This document shows, one piece after another, positions 42,592-51,085 of a stretch of DNA of 64,000 bases. A program made the translations under genes and the position numbers. Under the pieces are notes generated by a model. It worked only from the letters and a program-made list of their open reading frames with translations, did not search any database and had not been told where the DNA came from. Each line of letters starts with the position of its first letter. The stretch's first letter is position 1. The stretch comes from Psychroserpens algicola (lineage in GTDB: Bacteria > Bacteroidota > Bacteroidia > Flavobacteriales > Flavobacteriaceae). The stretch covers positions 124,001 through 188,000 of the forward strand of contig NZ_JACNMJ010000009.1 of the NCBI RefSeq assembly GCF_014526325.1, written 5' to 3'.

Positions 42592-43375
42592 AAAAGGACT
42601 TAAAGTTTTTTTGATTTTATATGTTATGATAGGTACATCACTCTATTTTTTACAAGAAAAGTTACTATTCCTTCCTACGGTTTTAGAACAGGATTATCAA
42701 TATCAGTTTGCTTATCCATTTGAAGAAGTGTTCTTAAAGCCTTCTGAAAATGTTAGCATTAATGCCATTCATTTTAAATCTGAAAACCCCAAAGGTGTAA
42801 TTTTGTATTTCCACGGAAATGCAGGCGACCTGAGCCGATGGGGAACCATTGCCGAATTTTTTGTAGCCAAACATTACGACATGTTTATTATGGATTATCG
42901 TACCTACGGAAAAAGTAAAGGCAAGTTGAGCGAGCAAGCATTTTATGACGATGCGCAATATTGCTATGATTATCTCTTAAAGCAATATGCTGAAGCAGAA
43001 ATTACACTCTATGGTCGATCTTTAGGAACGGGAATAGCCACATTTCTAGCCTCAAAAAATCAGCCAAAACAGCTTGTTTTAGAAACTCCATATTATAGCA
43101 TTTTGGATGTAGCGCGACATCGGTTTCCAATTTTTCCAGTATCGTCTTTACTGAAATATAAATTTCTTTCTAATGAATTTATTGGTAATGTCAAATGTCC
43201 AATTACGATGTTTCATGGCACTTCCGATGGTGTTGTTCCTTATGCTTCCGCAGAAAAATTAAACGCTGTTGCTCCTGTTAGTCAAACAACATTTATTACA
43301 ATTGAAGGAGGAAGCCATAATGACCTGGTGGAATTTGATGCATACAGAACTGCAATTGATAAGGTGTTAGAATAA
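42551..43375 (+). CDS. Membrane-anchored alpha/beta hydrolase, second of a tandem pair
   Basis: This 274-residue protein has the same layout as its upstream neighbour: an anchor at about 18-33, FHGNAGDLSRWG as a normal HG oxyanion motif, the nucleophile YGRSLGTGIA, the Asp in HGTSDGVVPY and the His in GGSHNDL. The ATG at 42551 lies within the upstream coding region in another frame, so expression is probably coupled. The two arose by duplication. The intact HG motif contrasts with the first copy. Confidence 0.87.
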   Translation: MSFTPQNRLRKKLKKGLKVFLILYVMIGTSLYFLQEKLLFLPTVLEQDYQYQFAYPFEEVFLKPSENVSINAIHFKSENPKGVILYFHGNAGDLSRWGTIAEFFVAKHYDMFIMDYRTYGKSKGKLSEQAFYDDAQYCYDYLLKQYAEAEITLYGRSLGTGIATFLASKNQPKQLVLETPYYSILDVARHRFPIFPVSSLLKYKFLSNEFIGNVKCPITMFHGTSDGVVPYASAEKLNAVAPVSQTTFITIEGGSHNDLVEFDAYRTAIDKVLE

Positions 43376-43406
43376 AAAAAGCTCCAGATAATTCCAGAGC
43401 TTTTTA
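43373..43406 (+). terminator. Bidirectional terminator
   Basis: AAAAAGCTC pairs with GAGCTTTTT across a central loop, between the convergent hydrolase and zincin genes. Confidence 0.75.
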
Positions 43407-43425
43407 TACATGTATGTTTAATTAA

Positions 43426-45918
43426 TTATCCATTAGGATTCAAAATTGCATCAATACGTTCTAAAGCATCAGCGATATGAATTCTACTCATAGAGTCAGC
43501 TCCACGAGCAGATCGCAATTGACTGCGTAATGTTTTTAATTCGGCTCTTACAACAGCTCTTATATCTGACTGACTGGTATTTACAGCAGTCGATTTTTGA
43601 TAACCTCCAAACGCAGGAGCTTTGCCTTGATTTTTAGCAGTCATTAAATACGCTAATCTATCAATATGAGCGCGTTGTAAATTACGTCGGTACGTATCAA
43701 TTCTCTTTCCTGTACGTAATTCGCTCCAAATGCCTTGACGAAGATCTTTCATCATATCTGTAAGTGCATAAGCCTCGCTACCATTAAATGTTTCAGCTTC
43801 GGTTAAACGTTGCATTTTACCTAAGCTCATAATGTTATTTAATGTTCTTACTTGTAAGCCGCGAACACGATTTACAGAACCAGAATATTCTATACGATCA
43901 AAAATAGTTTTATCAATCAACCACTCTGGTGTGGTAAATAAATTCTCCTGAATAAATTTCATGGCTCTTTTTTGATGATCTTTTGCTACAGGTGTGTAGA
44001 CAGCTCCAGGTTGATCAGCAGCTTTATAATGCTCATAAACACCACCAATATTATTAGAGACATGTCCCATGTAGCGATTAAATTGAGAAACTACGTGACC
44101 ATACATTTCCTGTAAATCATCATAATCTTCACCAGCTTCAGTTGTCCAACTAATTAAATTAGGAACAATACGCTTTAAGTTTTTAATACCGTATTCACTT
44201 GCTAACATAGCATCATCACCTAAATCTTCAGTTTGAGAACTAGGATCATGTACATCGCCTACTTGTTGGTGACCAAAACGATACATTGGATCTCCAGCAT
44301 GTTCCATAATCCATTGATTAAGTATTGGTTTTTCTTCTTCAGCAGTTTTTCCTAAAATAGGTCTGTAACCCCAAGAAATAGCATATTTATCATAAATACC
44401 AATATTCGGCATTAATGCTACACCTTCATCACCAGGTTGAGCCACATAGTTAAAACGAGCATAATCCATAATAGAAGGTGCTGTACCATATTTTTGAGTG
44501 AATTCAGCATCACGTAATTTTTCTACAGGATAAGCAACACTACTTCCCATATTATGAGGTAATCCAAGTGTATGACCTACTTCGTGAGCAGATACAAAAC
44601 GAATTAAACGTCCCATAACTTCATCTTTAAATTGTGGGCTTTGTGCATCTGGATTAATAGCTGCAGTTTGAACAAAAAACCAGCCACGTAATAATGACAT
44701 TACATTGTGATACCAATTGATATCACTTTCTAAAATTTCTCCGGTTCTTGGGTCACTTACGTGAGGTCCGTTAGCATTAGGAATTGGAGATGCTAAGTAA
44801 CGTACAACAGAATAACGAACATCTTCAGGTGTCCATTCTGGATCTTCTTCAACAGTTGGAGGATCTTTTGCAATAATTGCATCTTTAAATCCTGCAGCTT
44901 CAAAAGCTACCTGCCAATCTTCGATACCTTGTTTGATATATTTACGCCACTTTTCTGGAGTTGCTCTATCCACATAGTATACAATTTGCTTTTTAGGAAC
45001 AACTAATTCACCACGATTAAATTTTGCAATATCTTCATCTTTTACTTCTAATCTCCAACGGTCTAAGAACGTAAGCGACTTACTTTTTTGATCTTCTAAA
45101 CCATAATCTGTCTGGCTTCTGGCAAACCAACCTACACGCTCATCAAAATAGCGGCGTTTCATTAAGTTTTCAGGGAGTAAAATCATGGAGTTATTAATCT
45201 CAATAGAAATACTTCCAGTACTCGAATTTGATGGAGGAGAACCAGCAGCATAAGTTTTTACATGTCTTGATTCAATATTTCGTGGGTAACTTTTTATGTT
45301 TTCTATAAAAGATTTATCACTTTCTAATCGGGTAACTTTAAAAGGACGTCTTCTAAATTGTGGTAATCCTAATGACTTTACATCTTTTTCAAATAAAGGT
45401 GTAGCATCAATCACTGTGCTTGTAGAATCTTTACTGAATGCTTTAATAGGAAATGTGTAGAGTACAGGCTCAAAATTTGAGTTTTCTACAGCTTCATTTA
45501 CAGGAAGAGAATCTGCTGCGACTACATTATAAGACACGACACGAAGGATAACTTTCTTTCCTTTTTTCTGCCAACGCAGGACTTGCTCATTTTGCTTTCC
45601 GCCACCAAAGCCTAATCCGCTTGCAGTTTTAGAAATACGAGTCACCATGAGCATTTCTCTGTCAAAAAGAGAGTCAGGGATTTCGTAGTAATATTTATCG
45701 TCTAAGGTATGAACTGTGAATAACCCTTCATCGCTTTTAGCATCTTTAGTAATGACTTTGTTATAAGGTTTTGGGTCATTTTTACCTGGTTTTTTAGCAG
45801 GTGGTTTGGCTGCAGCTGTAGCTGCTTTTGCTTTATTGGCTTTTTTAGCTGTCGAGCATGACAAAGCAATAAAGCATACGGAAACTACTAAGAGTAGTTT
45901 TAAAGAAAATTGTTTCAA
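43426..45918 (-). CDS. Zinc-dependent metalloprotease lipoprotein (DUF5117/DUF5118 type)
   Basis: The 830-residue predicted lipoprotein (IALSC near residue 21, then a Lys/Ala-rich linker) has a metzincin-like zinc motif HEVGHTLGLPH at residues 445-455, with Met/Asp in the SIMDYARFNY turn. The preceding part (about 90-380) has FDREMLMVTRISKT, and the region YYVDRATPEKWRKYIKQG is typical of the large Bacteroidota metalloproteases carrying DUF5117/5118. It is probably surface or periplasmic and digests proteins for nutrition. It has a single-gene layout with a terminator on its 3' side. Confidence 0.9.
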   Translation of the reverse strand: MKQFSLKLLLVVSVCFIALSCSTAKKANKAKAATAAAKPPAKKPGKNDPKPYNKVITKDAKSDEGLFTVHTLDDKYYYEIPDSLFDREMLMVTRISKTASGLGFGGGKQNEQVLRWQKKGKKVILRVVSYNVVAADSLPVNEAVENSNFEPVLYTFPIKAFSKDSTSTVIDATPLFEKDVKSLGLPQFRRRPFKVTRLESDKSFIENIKSYPRNIESRHVKTYAAGSPPSNSSTGSISIEINNSMILLPENLMKRRYFDERVGWFARSQTDYGLEDQKSKSLTFLDRWRLEVKDEDIAKFNRGELVVPKKQIVYYVDRATPEKWRKYIKQGIEDWQVAFEAAGFKDAIIAKDPPTVEEDPEWTPEDVRYSVVRYLASPIPNANGPHVSDPRTGEILESDINWYHNVMSLLRGWFFVQTAAINPDAQSPQFKDEVMGRLIRFVSAHEVGHTLGLPHNMGSSVAYPVEKLRDAEFTQKYGTAPSIMDYARFNYVAQPGDEGVALMPNIGIYDKYAISWGYRPILGKTAEEEKPILNQWIMEHAGDPMYRFGHQQVGDVHDPSSQTEDLGDDAMLASEYGIKNLKRIVPNLISWTTEAGEDYDDLQEMYGHVVSQFNRYMGHVSNNIGGVYEHYKAADQPGAVYTPVAKDHQKRAMKFIQENLFTTPEWLIDKTIFDRIEYSGSVNRVRGLQVRTLNNIMSLGKMQRLTEAETFNGSEAYALTDMMKDLRQGIWSELRTGKRIDTYRRNLQRAHIDRLAYLMTAKNQGKAPAFGGYQKSTAVNTSQSDIRAVVRAELKTLRSQLRSARGADSMSRIHIADALERIDAILNPNG

Positions 45919-46025
45919 AGTGGTTGAATTTTAAATTAGTCTTCTAAAGTAAGAAATCTAAAAGAGTGTTAAAAATATCACAAGGTTTTAATATTATTTT
46001 AACTTAAATATATGGCGTATAAAAC

Positions 46026-46060
46026 CAAAGAAAGCCACAGGTTTTATGTGGCTTTCTTTG
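46026..46060 (-). terminator. Hairpin terminator of the FN3/cytochrome gene
   Basis: A perfect 13-base stem, CAAAGAAAGCCAC with GTGGCTTTCTTTG, has a nine-base loop and a short T-rich 3' side on the minus strand. Confidence 0.65.
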
Positions 46061-46084
46061 TAGAAGTTATATAATTAAAATGGC

Positions 46085-47620
46085 TTAGTCGAGTGTGTCT
46101 AAATATTCTAATAATAAAGCAACACCTTCATCGTGAAGAATAGTCGTTCCGATATAAGGCATTCCATATTCAGGAATTGTATTTTGTATTCTGGTCAAGA
46201 TACTGTTTTTTCGTTCTAAGATATTAGACTCACCAAAAGCTGTTTCATAAGATAATCTTAATGTAGATTGCTCTTCACAAAATCCGCCTTGGGTATGGCA
46301 GTGTGCACAATTTATATCCATATAAGCTCTAGCACGACGGTCAAGTGTTAAAGAGGTGTCTTCAGAATTTGGTAATGTATTTACTGATGTAGGATCAGAT
46401 AGTCCATTAATCATCTCGTTGTCAATTAATGCTTGTAGTTGATTTGAGCCATTAACTTCAAAGTTGAGCGTTCTTAGTTTTGGTCCAATCGGAGTGGTTT
46501 CAGAGTTGTTACTATGACAAATAAAACACTGAACACTTGATGGAATTTCATAATTTATACTTTGTGATTCTCCTTCAGAATCCACCCAAGTAACAGGAAC
46601 TGTTGCGCCATCTGAATCTAAGGTAGCCTCGGTTTGCGATGCATTCCAGATATAATTTCCAGTTTCCCAAGAGCCATCAATTTTAATAAGAATTCTGGTT
46701 TCTATGATGTTCCTACCTAATGTTAAGTCTGTTTCATCATTGTTGTAGAAAAATGTCTTAACAATAATAGTATTGTCAGGAAATAATGGTAAACCATCAT
46801 TAACATAAGTTAGTTTTTCACCAGTTGGAAGAACAATAAAGCGTTGTTTGTGAGCATAATCCGTAAACAATTTTGTACTTAAATCGTACTCAAATCCGTA
46901 AGGTGTTATTTCTAAGTTTTCAAGGTCGCCATTAAATAAGTTTAATTCAGAAAGTGTTGGTCTAAATTCAGGAATAACAGGAATTGCTAAGGTTGTAAAA
47001 CTTAAAACATCAGAGTTTGAACTCTCATTACCAACTTCGCAAATCACTTTTACATACACATCATAATCTGTGTATGGGTTTAAACCTGTAATTTCGATAG
47101 AAGTTTCAGTAACCGAAACTGAAGTTCCAGAACCAACAGTAAATCCGGAAGCACCATATTCTAACTCGTAAGTACCTGTGACATTAACTGTGTCTTCCCA
47201 GGCTATAAGAGCTGAAGTGTCTGTAATCATACTAGCATTTAAATTGGTTACAGCTTCACAAGGTAATATTGAAGTTGTAAAAGTAAATACATCTGTATAC
47301 ATGCTCACATTGGTTTCAGAACAAATGGTTTGAATATATACATCGTATGTAGCATTGTCGTTTAAACCAGTAAGTACTGTGCTGGTATTGGTTGTTGAAA
47401 GCGTCGTGCCACTGCCAAGAGGAAATCCAGCTATACCATATTCCAGTATGTAAGATCCTGTGTTATTAGCATCATCCCATGAAATAGTTACAGAATTATC
47501 TGTAACGTCATTTACAGAAACATTGGAGACAGCATCACAAGCTGCGACTAAATCATCATCATTATTACATGCTAGCACAAAAATGATGAGCATTAATAGT
47601 AGACCGGTTTTTTTTAACAT
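46085..47620 (-). CDS. Lipoprotein with two FN3 domains and a di-CxxCH cytochrome-like domain
   Basis: The 511-residue protein has a lipoprotein signal (FVLAC, then NNDDD). Two fibronectin type III domains span about 25-210, each with LxGLNxxxxYDVYVxxIC spacing. The C-terminal domain begins LSELNLFNGDLENL and continues DLSTKLFTDYAHKQRF, like the SO2930/HNE_0200 family. It has heme-c motifs CFICH (about residue 363) and CAHCH (about 437). It is presumably an outer-membrane di-heme protein in electron transfer or peroxide/sugar chemistry; no partner gene is adjacent. Confidence 0.82.
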   Translation of the reverse strand: MLKKTGLLLMLIIFVLACNNDDDLVAACDAVSNVSVNDVTDNSVTISWDDANNTGSYILEYGIAGFPLGSGTTLSTTNTSTVLTGLNDNATYDVYIQTICSETNVSMYTDVFTFTTSILPCEAVTNLNASMITDTSALIAWEDTVNVTGTYELEYGASGFTVGSGTSVSVTETSIEITGLNPYTDYDVYVKVICEVGNESSNSDVLSFTTLAIPVIPEFRPTLSELNLFNGDLENLEITPYGFEYDLSTKLFTDYAHKQRFIVLPTGEKLTYVNDGLPLFPDNTIIVKTFFYNNDETDLTLGRNIIETRILIKIDGSWETGNYIWNASQTEATLDSDGATVPVTWVDSEGESQSINYEIPSSVQCFICHSNNSETTPIGPKLRTLNFEVNGSNQLQALIDNEMINGLSDPTSVNTLPNSEDTSLTLDRRARAYMDINCAHCHTQGGFCEEQSTLRLSYETAFGESNILERKNSILTRIQNTIPEYGMPYIGTTILHDEGVALLLEYLDTLD

Positions 47621-47907
47621 TTGGGTTGTTTTTTTCTGATTAATAGCTGATTGCGAATGTAATAAAATTCTTTTTTATTGAAAGAATAAATCGATATGAA
47701 GTTGTTTTTCGTCTTTTAAAAGAATTATAATTCTTTGATTTACAGCTGTCAAATTGTTTGAATTAATCGTGTTTGTTATATGTAATGGGTCATTTTGTAA
47801 ATCAATGAAGTGCACTACATAGTATCTGTAATTGTTATAAAAACCTCATGTACTTTTTTTTAAGCTAAAACTTTATTATATTGTTCTCTTATTAAGTATA
47901 AGACCAT
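47621..47907. other. AT-rich divergent intergenic region
   Basis: 287 bases between the FN3/heme gene and the Tat lipoprotein gene. I see no RNA gene and no strong hairpin. It should hold two divergent promoters, but no full consensus is visible. Confidence 0.5.
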
Positions 47908-48126
47908 ATGAAAAGAAGAGATTTTTTAAAAAATAGTGGTAAAGCTATTTTAGTAACATCAACTATTTCACTAACAGGTGTCATTTTTAACTCTTGTAGT
48001 TCTAGTGATGATGATTCTTTTGATGACGGCTACTATGACGATGGCTATTACGACGATGGCTACTATGATGACGGTTATTACGATGATGGCTATTATGATG
48101 ATGGTTATTACGATGACGGCTACTAA
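47908..48126 (+). CDS. Tat-signal surface lipoprotein made of DDGYY repeats
   Basis: The 72-residue precursor starts KRRDFLKNSGKA, a twin-arginine signal, followed by a hydrophobic stretch and Cys30. SSSDDD then follows, resembling the acidic surface-export signal of flavobacterial lipoproteins. Residues 39-72 are six and four-fifths copies of DDGYY. The 15-base DNA units differ at third positions (GAT/GAC, GGC/GGT, TAT/TAC), so the protein repeat is maintained by selection. Its role is unknown: metal binding, an adhesive or tyrosine-modified tail, or a modified-peptide precursor are possible. A fused glycosyltransferase gene follows after 42 bases. Confidence 0.75.
   Translation: MKRRDFLKNSGKAILVTSTISLTGVIFNSCSSSDDDSFDDGYYDDGYYDDGYYDDGYYDDGYYDDGYYDDGY
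48022..48123 (+). repeat. 15-base tandem repeat encoding DDGYY
   Basis: Seven units, the last truncated, with only synonymous differences between units. Gain or loss of units would keep the frame and change only tail length. Confidence 0.85.
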
Positions 48127-48168
48127 CAGTCATTTCATTGTCAACTACTCCTTTTTAAATCCTTTTTT

Positions 48169-50238
48169 ATGCTGAACATTGCATTTTTACACGATGTAGA
48201 AATGGACTATATTGGTGGTGCCGAATTGTCAAATAAGAAAATTATTGACAAAGCCATATCACTAGGTTATTCTGTTATTTACGATGATTTAACAGATTTT
48301 GAATACACTAAAAAACAACTTTCCAATTGCGATGTCGCTATAGTCAATAACATTGTCTCATGCGATTATGAGTTTGAATTGATTTCTCACTTGATTAAAC
48401 ACGATATTCCTTATGTGAAATGGGAGCATGATTATGGATTATGCGAAAAACGTAGCGTGTATTGTTATGTTGATTCTAAGGTAAAAAATTGTTGTAATAC
48501 CAATAGATTTCATCATTATCGTAATTTATTTGTCAATTCAAAACTCAATGTTTTTCAATCACCAATGCATTATGATTATCATAAGCGTTTATATGGAGAG
48601 GCAGTAAAAAATCATATAGTTCTTCCGCCGCCTATAAATGTTGAAGATTTATCTGTTTCCGAAGACAAACATAAAGATCATGTATTGTTTTTAGGAGATA
48701 TTAAGTTTATTAAAGGTGGATATGAGTTATTAGATTATGCCGAAGCACACCCAGAAAAGCAAATTACGGTTTATGGTAAAAACCGGTTGCGAAGAGAGCC
48801 TTCAAAAAATGTCAGTTTCAAAGATAAAACCAATAATGCTGAAATATTAAAAGTGTTAGGTAAAACGGAATATTTTTTCTTTAAGCCTCGATGGCCTGAA
48901 CCTTCAGGAAGAGTTGCTGCAGAAGCTTTTTTGTCTGGAGCTAAGCTAATTTCAAACGACAGAGTAGGGACGTTTTCCTATGATTTTTATCCTAATCACC
49001 TTGAGCAAGGTAAACAGCTCATGCAGAACGCGCCGAATTATTTTTGGGAGCAGGTTTGTGAAGCTTTGCATAAAACGGTAACTACTCCCAAATTTAAGCA
49101 CGCTTTAATCTATAAAAGTTATGGAGGATTAGGAGATCAGTTTATCGCCATTCCGGCAATTAATAAACTTCAAGATGTTTCTGAACAAGTCACTGTAGCA
49201 TTACCTAATAACTTGATTAATGTGTTTAAAACTAATACCAAGGGCTTAAATTTAATACCTATTAGTACTGTTGAAACAATAGACATGTCTCAATTTGACA
49301 AGGTCATTAATTTAGGAAATTACCCTAAAAGCAGGCGCTTTAGGAATATAGGAGTTATTAATTATGAAACACATCACAGACTGCGGCAGCACGCTTTAAA
49401 GCATTATATTGATGCGATAGCGACAATGCATCCTGAAGCCGATAATTCGTATTCTGGGTTTCCTTATTTTAAAAGTGATACCAATACAAAACAACCTTAT
49501 TTTACAGTGCATCCTGGAGCAGGCTTCAAACCTAAGTGGTGGCCAACAGAACGTTATGTAGAATTGATAGAAGTGCTTCTAAAAAAGTTTCCATCCTTTC
49601 AATGTACAGTAATTTTAGGTCCTAATGATCCAGACCCTGAACATTTTAAGCATATAGATAAGGTTACCATTGAAACTGGAAATTTAGATGAGGTTGCTAT
49701 TTGTCTTTCTGGTGCTACATTTCATATAGGAAATGATTCTGGGATTACGCATTTTGCAGGTGTTTATAATGTACCTTCAGTTGCGTTTCACGGATTAACA
49801 GGGCCAGGTTCTTGGTCGACATTGGCTGAAAATCGTGAAGTAGTATGGGGAAAACCAGGACATTGCAGTATCACGTGTAAATATGATATTGCTATAGCTT
49901 GTGAACATCGAATTTGTCTACATTCTATTAGTGTTAACAGAGCAGTTTCTGCTGTCTATAAATTACTTCAAAAAAGTATGAAATCAACTAAAAATACACG
50001 AATAAAATACATATTTAATCCTGAAGTTTTAATCCATAAAACAGACCAAGGTTTTACGCTTAAGATGAAAGATAAAGAGCTTTTACTTGAGTTTAAAGAG
50101 GCTGCTGAGCAATTAGAATTTGAAGATTTGGTTCAAAATGATTTATTTGAAGATCAAATTAAAGAAGCCAATCTGAAGCCTCTAATTACTGCTTTAGTTA
50201 ATGAAGATTTGGTTTTTGGAATTCCTTTTAAAGCTTAA
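48169..50238 (+). CDS. Fused GT4-like and GT9 (heptosyltransferase-like) glycosyltransferase
   Basis: The 689-residue protein has two halves. Residues 1 to about 300 resemble a GT4 enzyme (DVEMDYIGGAELSNKKI; VLFLGDIKFIKGGYEL; PRWPEPSGRVAAEAFLSGAK, the nucleotide-sugar region). Residues about 315-600 resemble a GT9 ADP-heptose transferase (YKSYGGLGDQFIAIPAI; VHPGAGFKPKWWPTERY; GNDSGITHFAGVY). The remaining tail of about 75 residues is acidic and unassigned. It likely acts in surface polysaccharide or glycoprotein assembly in the cytoplasm. It is probably co-transcribed with the DDGYY lipoprotein. The 3' end overlaps the convergent GT2 gene by 11 bases. Confidence 0.82.
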   Translation: MLNIAFLHDVEMDYIGGAELSNKKIIDKAISLGYSVIYDDLTDFEYTKKQLSNCDVAIVNNIVSCDYEFELISHLIKHDIPYVKWEHDYGLCEKRSVYCYVDSKVKNCCNTNRFHHYRNLFVNSKLNVFQSPMHYDYHKRLYGEAVKNHIVLPPPINVEDLSVSEDKHKDHVLFLGDIKFIKGGYELLDYAEAHPEKQITVYGKNRLRREPSKNVSFKDKTNNAEILKVLGKTEYFFFKPRWPEPSGRVAAEAFLSGAKLISNDRVGTFSYDFYPNHLEQGKQLMQNAPNYFWEQVCEALHKTVTTPKFKHALIYKSYGGLGDQFIAIPAINKLQDVSEQVTVALPNNLINVFKTNTKGLNLIPISTVETIDMSQFDKVINLGNYPKSRRFRNIGVINYETHHRLRQHALKHYIDAIATMHPEADNSYSGFPYFKSDTNTKQPYFTVHPGAGFKPKWWPTERYVELIEVLLKKFPSFQCTVILGPNDPDPEHFKHIDKVTIETGNLDEVAICLSGATFHIGNDSGITHFAGVYNVPSVAFHGLTGPGSWSTLAENREVVWGKPGHCSITCKYDIAIACEHRICLHSISVNRAVSAVYKLLQKSMKSTKNTRIKYIFNPEVLIHKTDQGFTLKMKDKELLLEFKEAAEQLEFEDLVQNDLFEDQIKEANLKPLITALVNEDLVFGIPFKA

Positions 50239-50974
50239 TAGATTCTTCAACCTGATGCCACTCAAAATTTAAAAATAAACGACTATGCGCATCAAATGGA
50301 TCTCTGTTCTTGTCCTTTAAAATACGATACTTAGCATCAAATAATGGTTTTGTGATGCTAGAATCTCTATGTAATTGATGTTGTGGTTGTTTGGAGTTTT
50401 TATGCTCATGAGAGAAGATAGTTTGATCTCTGTAAGTATATAACTTAGTTCCTACACGCTTTTGAAATTCGATAAAAAACACATCTTCATGACCATAGTG
50501 CCCACAGAACTCTTCATCAACACCAAGTGATTTAAAGTAGGTGCTTTTACTTAAAAAAAAGGTGTTGTAATGCGGCATTGCAACTTCATTGTCTCTAATT
50601 CTTTTAAACGTAAATATTTGATTTGGCGTTTTAGTTTGTATCAAAAATTGAAATACAGACTCAGGAAATGTGTGATCCAAATCAGTGAGCACCATCTTTT
50701 GAGATTTGGCAAGGTGTACTCCCAGGTTTCTTGCGCCACCTTGATTCCACATAATATGTGTTGAAATTTTAGCTAGAGAGTAATTGAGCTGACAGTTTTT
50801 AGGGAGCTTTACATCTACTGGTGAATGATCGTCTATAAAGATAAAATGAATCTGTTTTAGAGTCTCTAAATCGTAGCCTTCATAGGTTTTAATTAGATGA
50901 TAAAGTGCATCAAGATTTTTGTCTAAATAGACTGGTACTATATAAGTTAATTGTATTTGTTGGTATTTCAGCAT
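50228..50974 (-). CDS. GT2 family glycosyltransferase-like protein
   Basis: The 248-residue protein has a GT-A fold opening QLTYIVPVYLDKNLDALYHLI, in part at residues 7-24, and FIDDHSP as the early nucleotide-binding Asp pair. It continues WNQGGARNLGVHLAKS and TDLDHTFPES, which may take the place of the DxD motif. CGHYGHEDVFFIEFQ resembles the acceptor-side GxxGxEDxxF pattern of GT2 and galactosyltransferase-type enzymes. It probably adds a sugar to a surface glycan, like its neighbour. Single gene, divergent from nothing close. Confidence 0.78.
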   Translation of the reverse strand: MLKYQQIQLTYIVPVYLDKNLDALYHLIKTYEGYDLETLKQIHFIFIDDHSPVDVKLPKNCQLNYSLAKISTHIMWNQGGARNLGVHLAKSQKMVLTDLDHTFPESVFQFLIQTKTPNQIFTFKRIRDNEVAMPHYNTFFLSKSTYFKSLGVDEEFCGHYGHEDVFFIEFQKRVGTKLYTYRDQTIFSHEHKNSKQPQHQLHRDSSITKPLFDAKYRILKDKNRDPFDAHSRLFLNFEWHQVEESIKL

Positions 50975-51013
50975 TTAGATTCGTAATTAAGCTTCTAAAG
51001 ATAAGTTTTAGAA

Positions 51014-51085
51014 ACAAAAAAAGAATCACATTTCTGCAATTCCTTTTTTTTATAGTATGATTCTGATGTAATTCCAGAATTACAT
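51014..51085 (-). terminator. Probable terminator region of lysS
   Basis: On the minus strand a hairpin ATGTAATTC/GAATTACAT overlaps the lysS stop. A second stem, AGAATCA with TGATTCT (29-base loop), then ends in a seven-base T-run. The long loop lowers confidence. Confidence 0.45.

Noticed and set aside
48022-48123. CRISPR-like array
   Set aside because: Units are contiguous 15-base codon repeats with no spacers, inside a coding frame.
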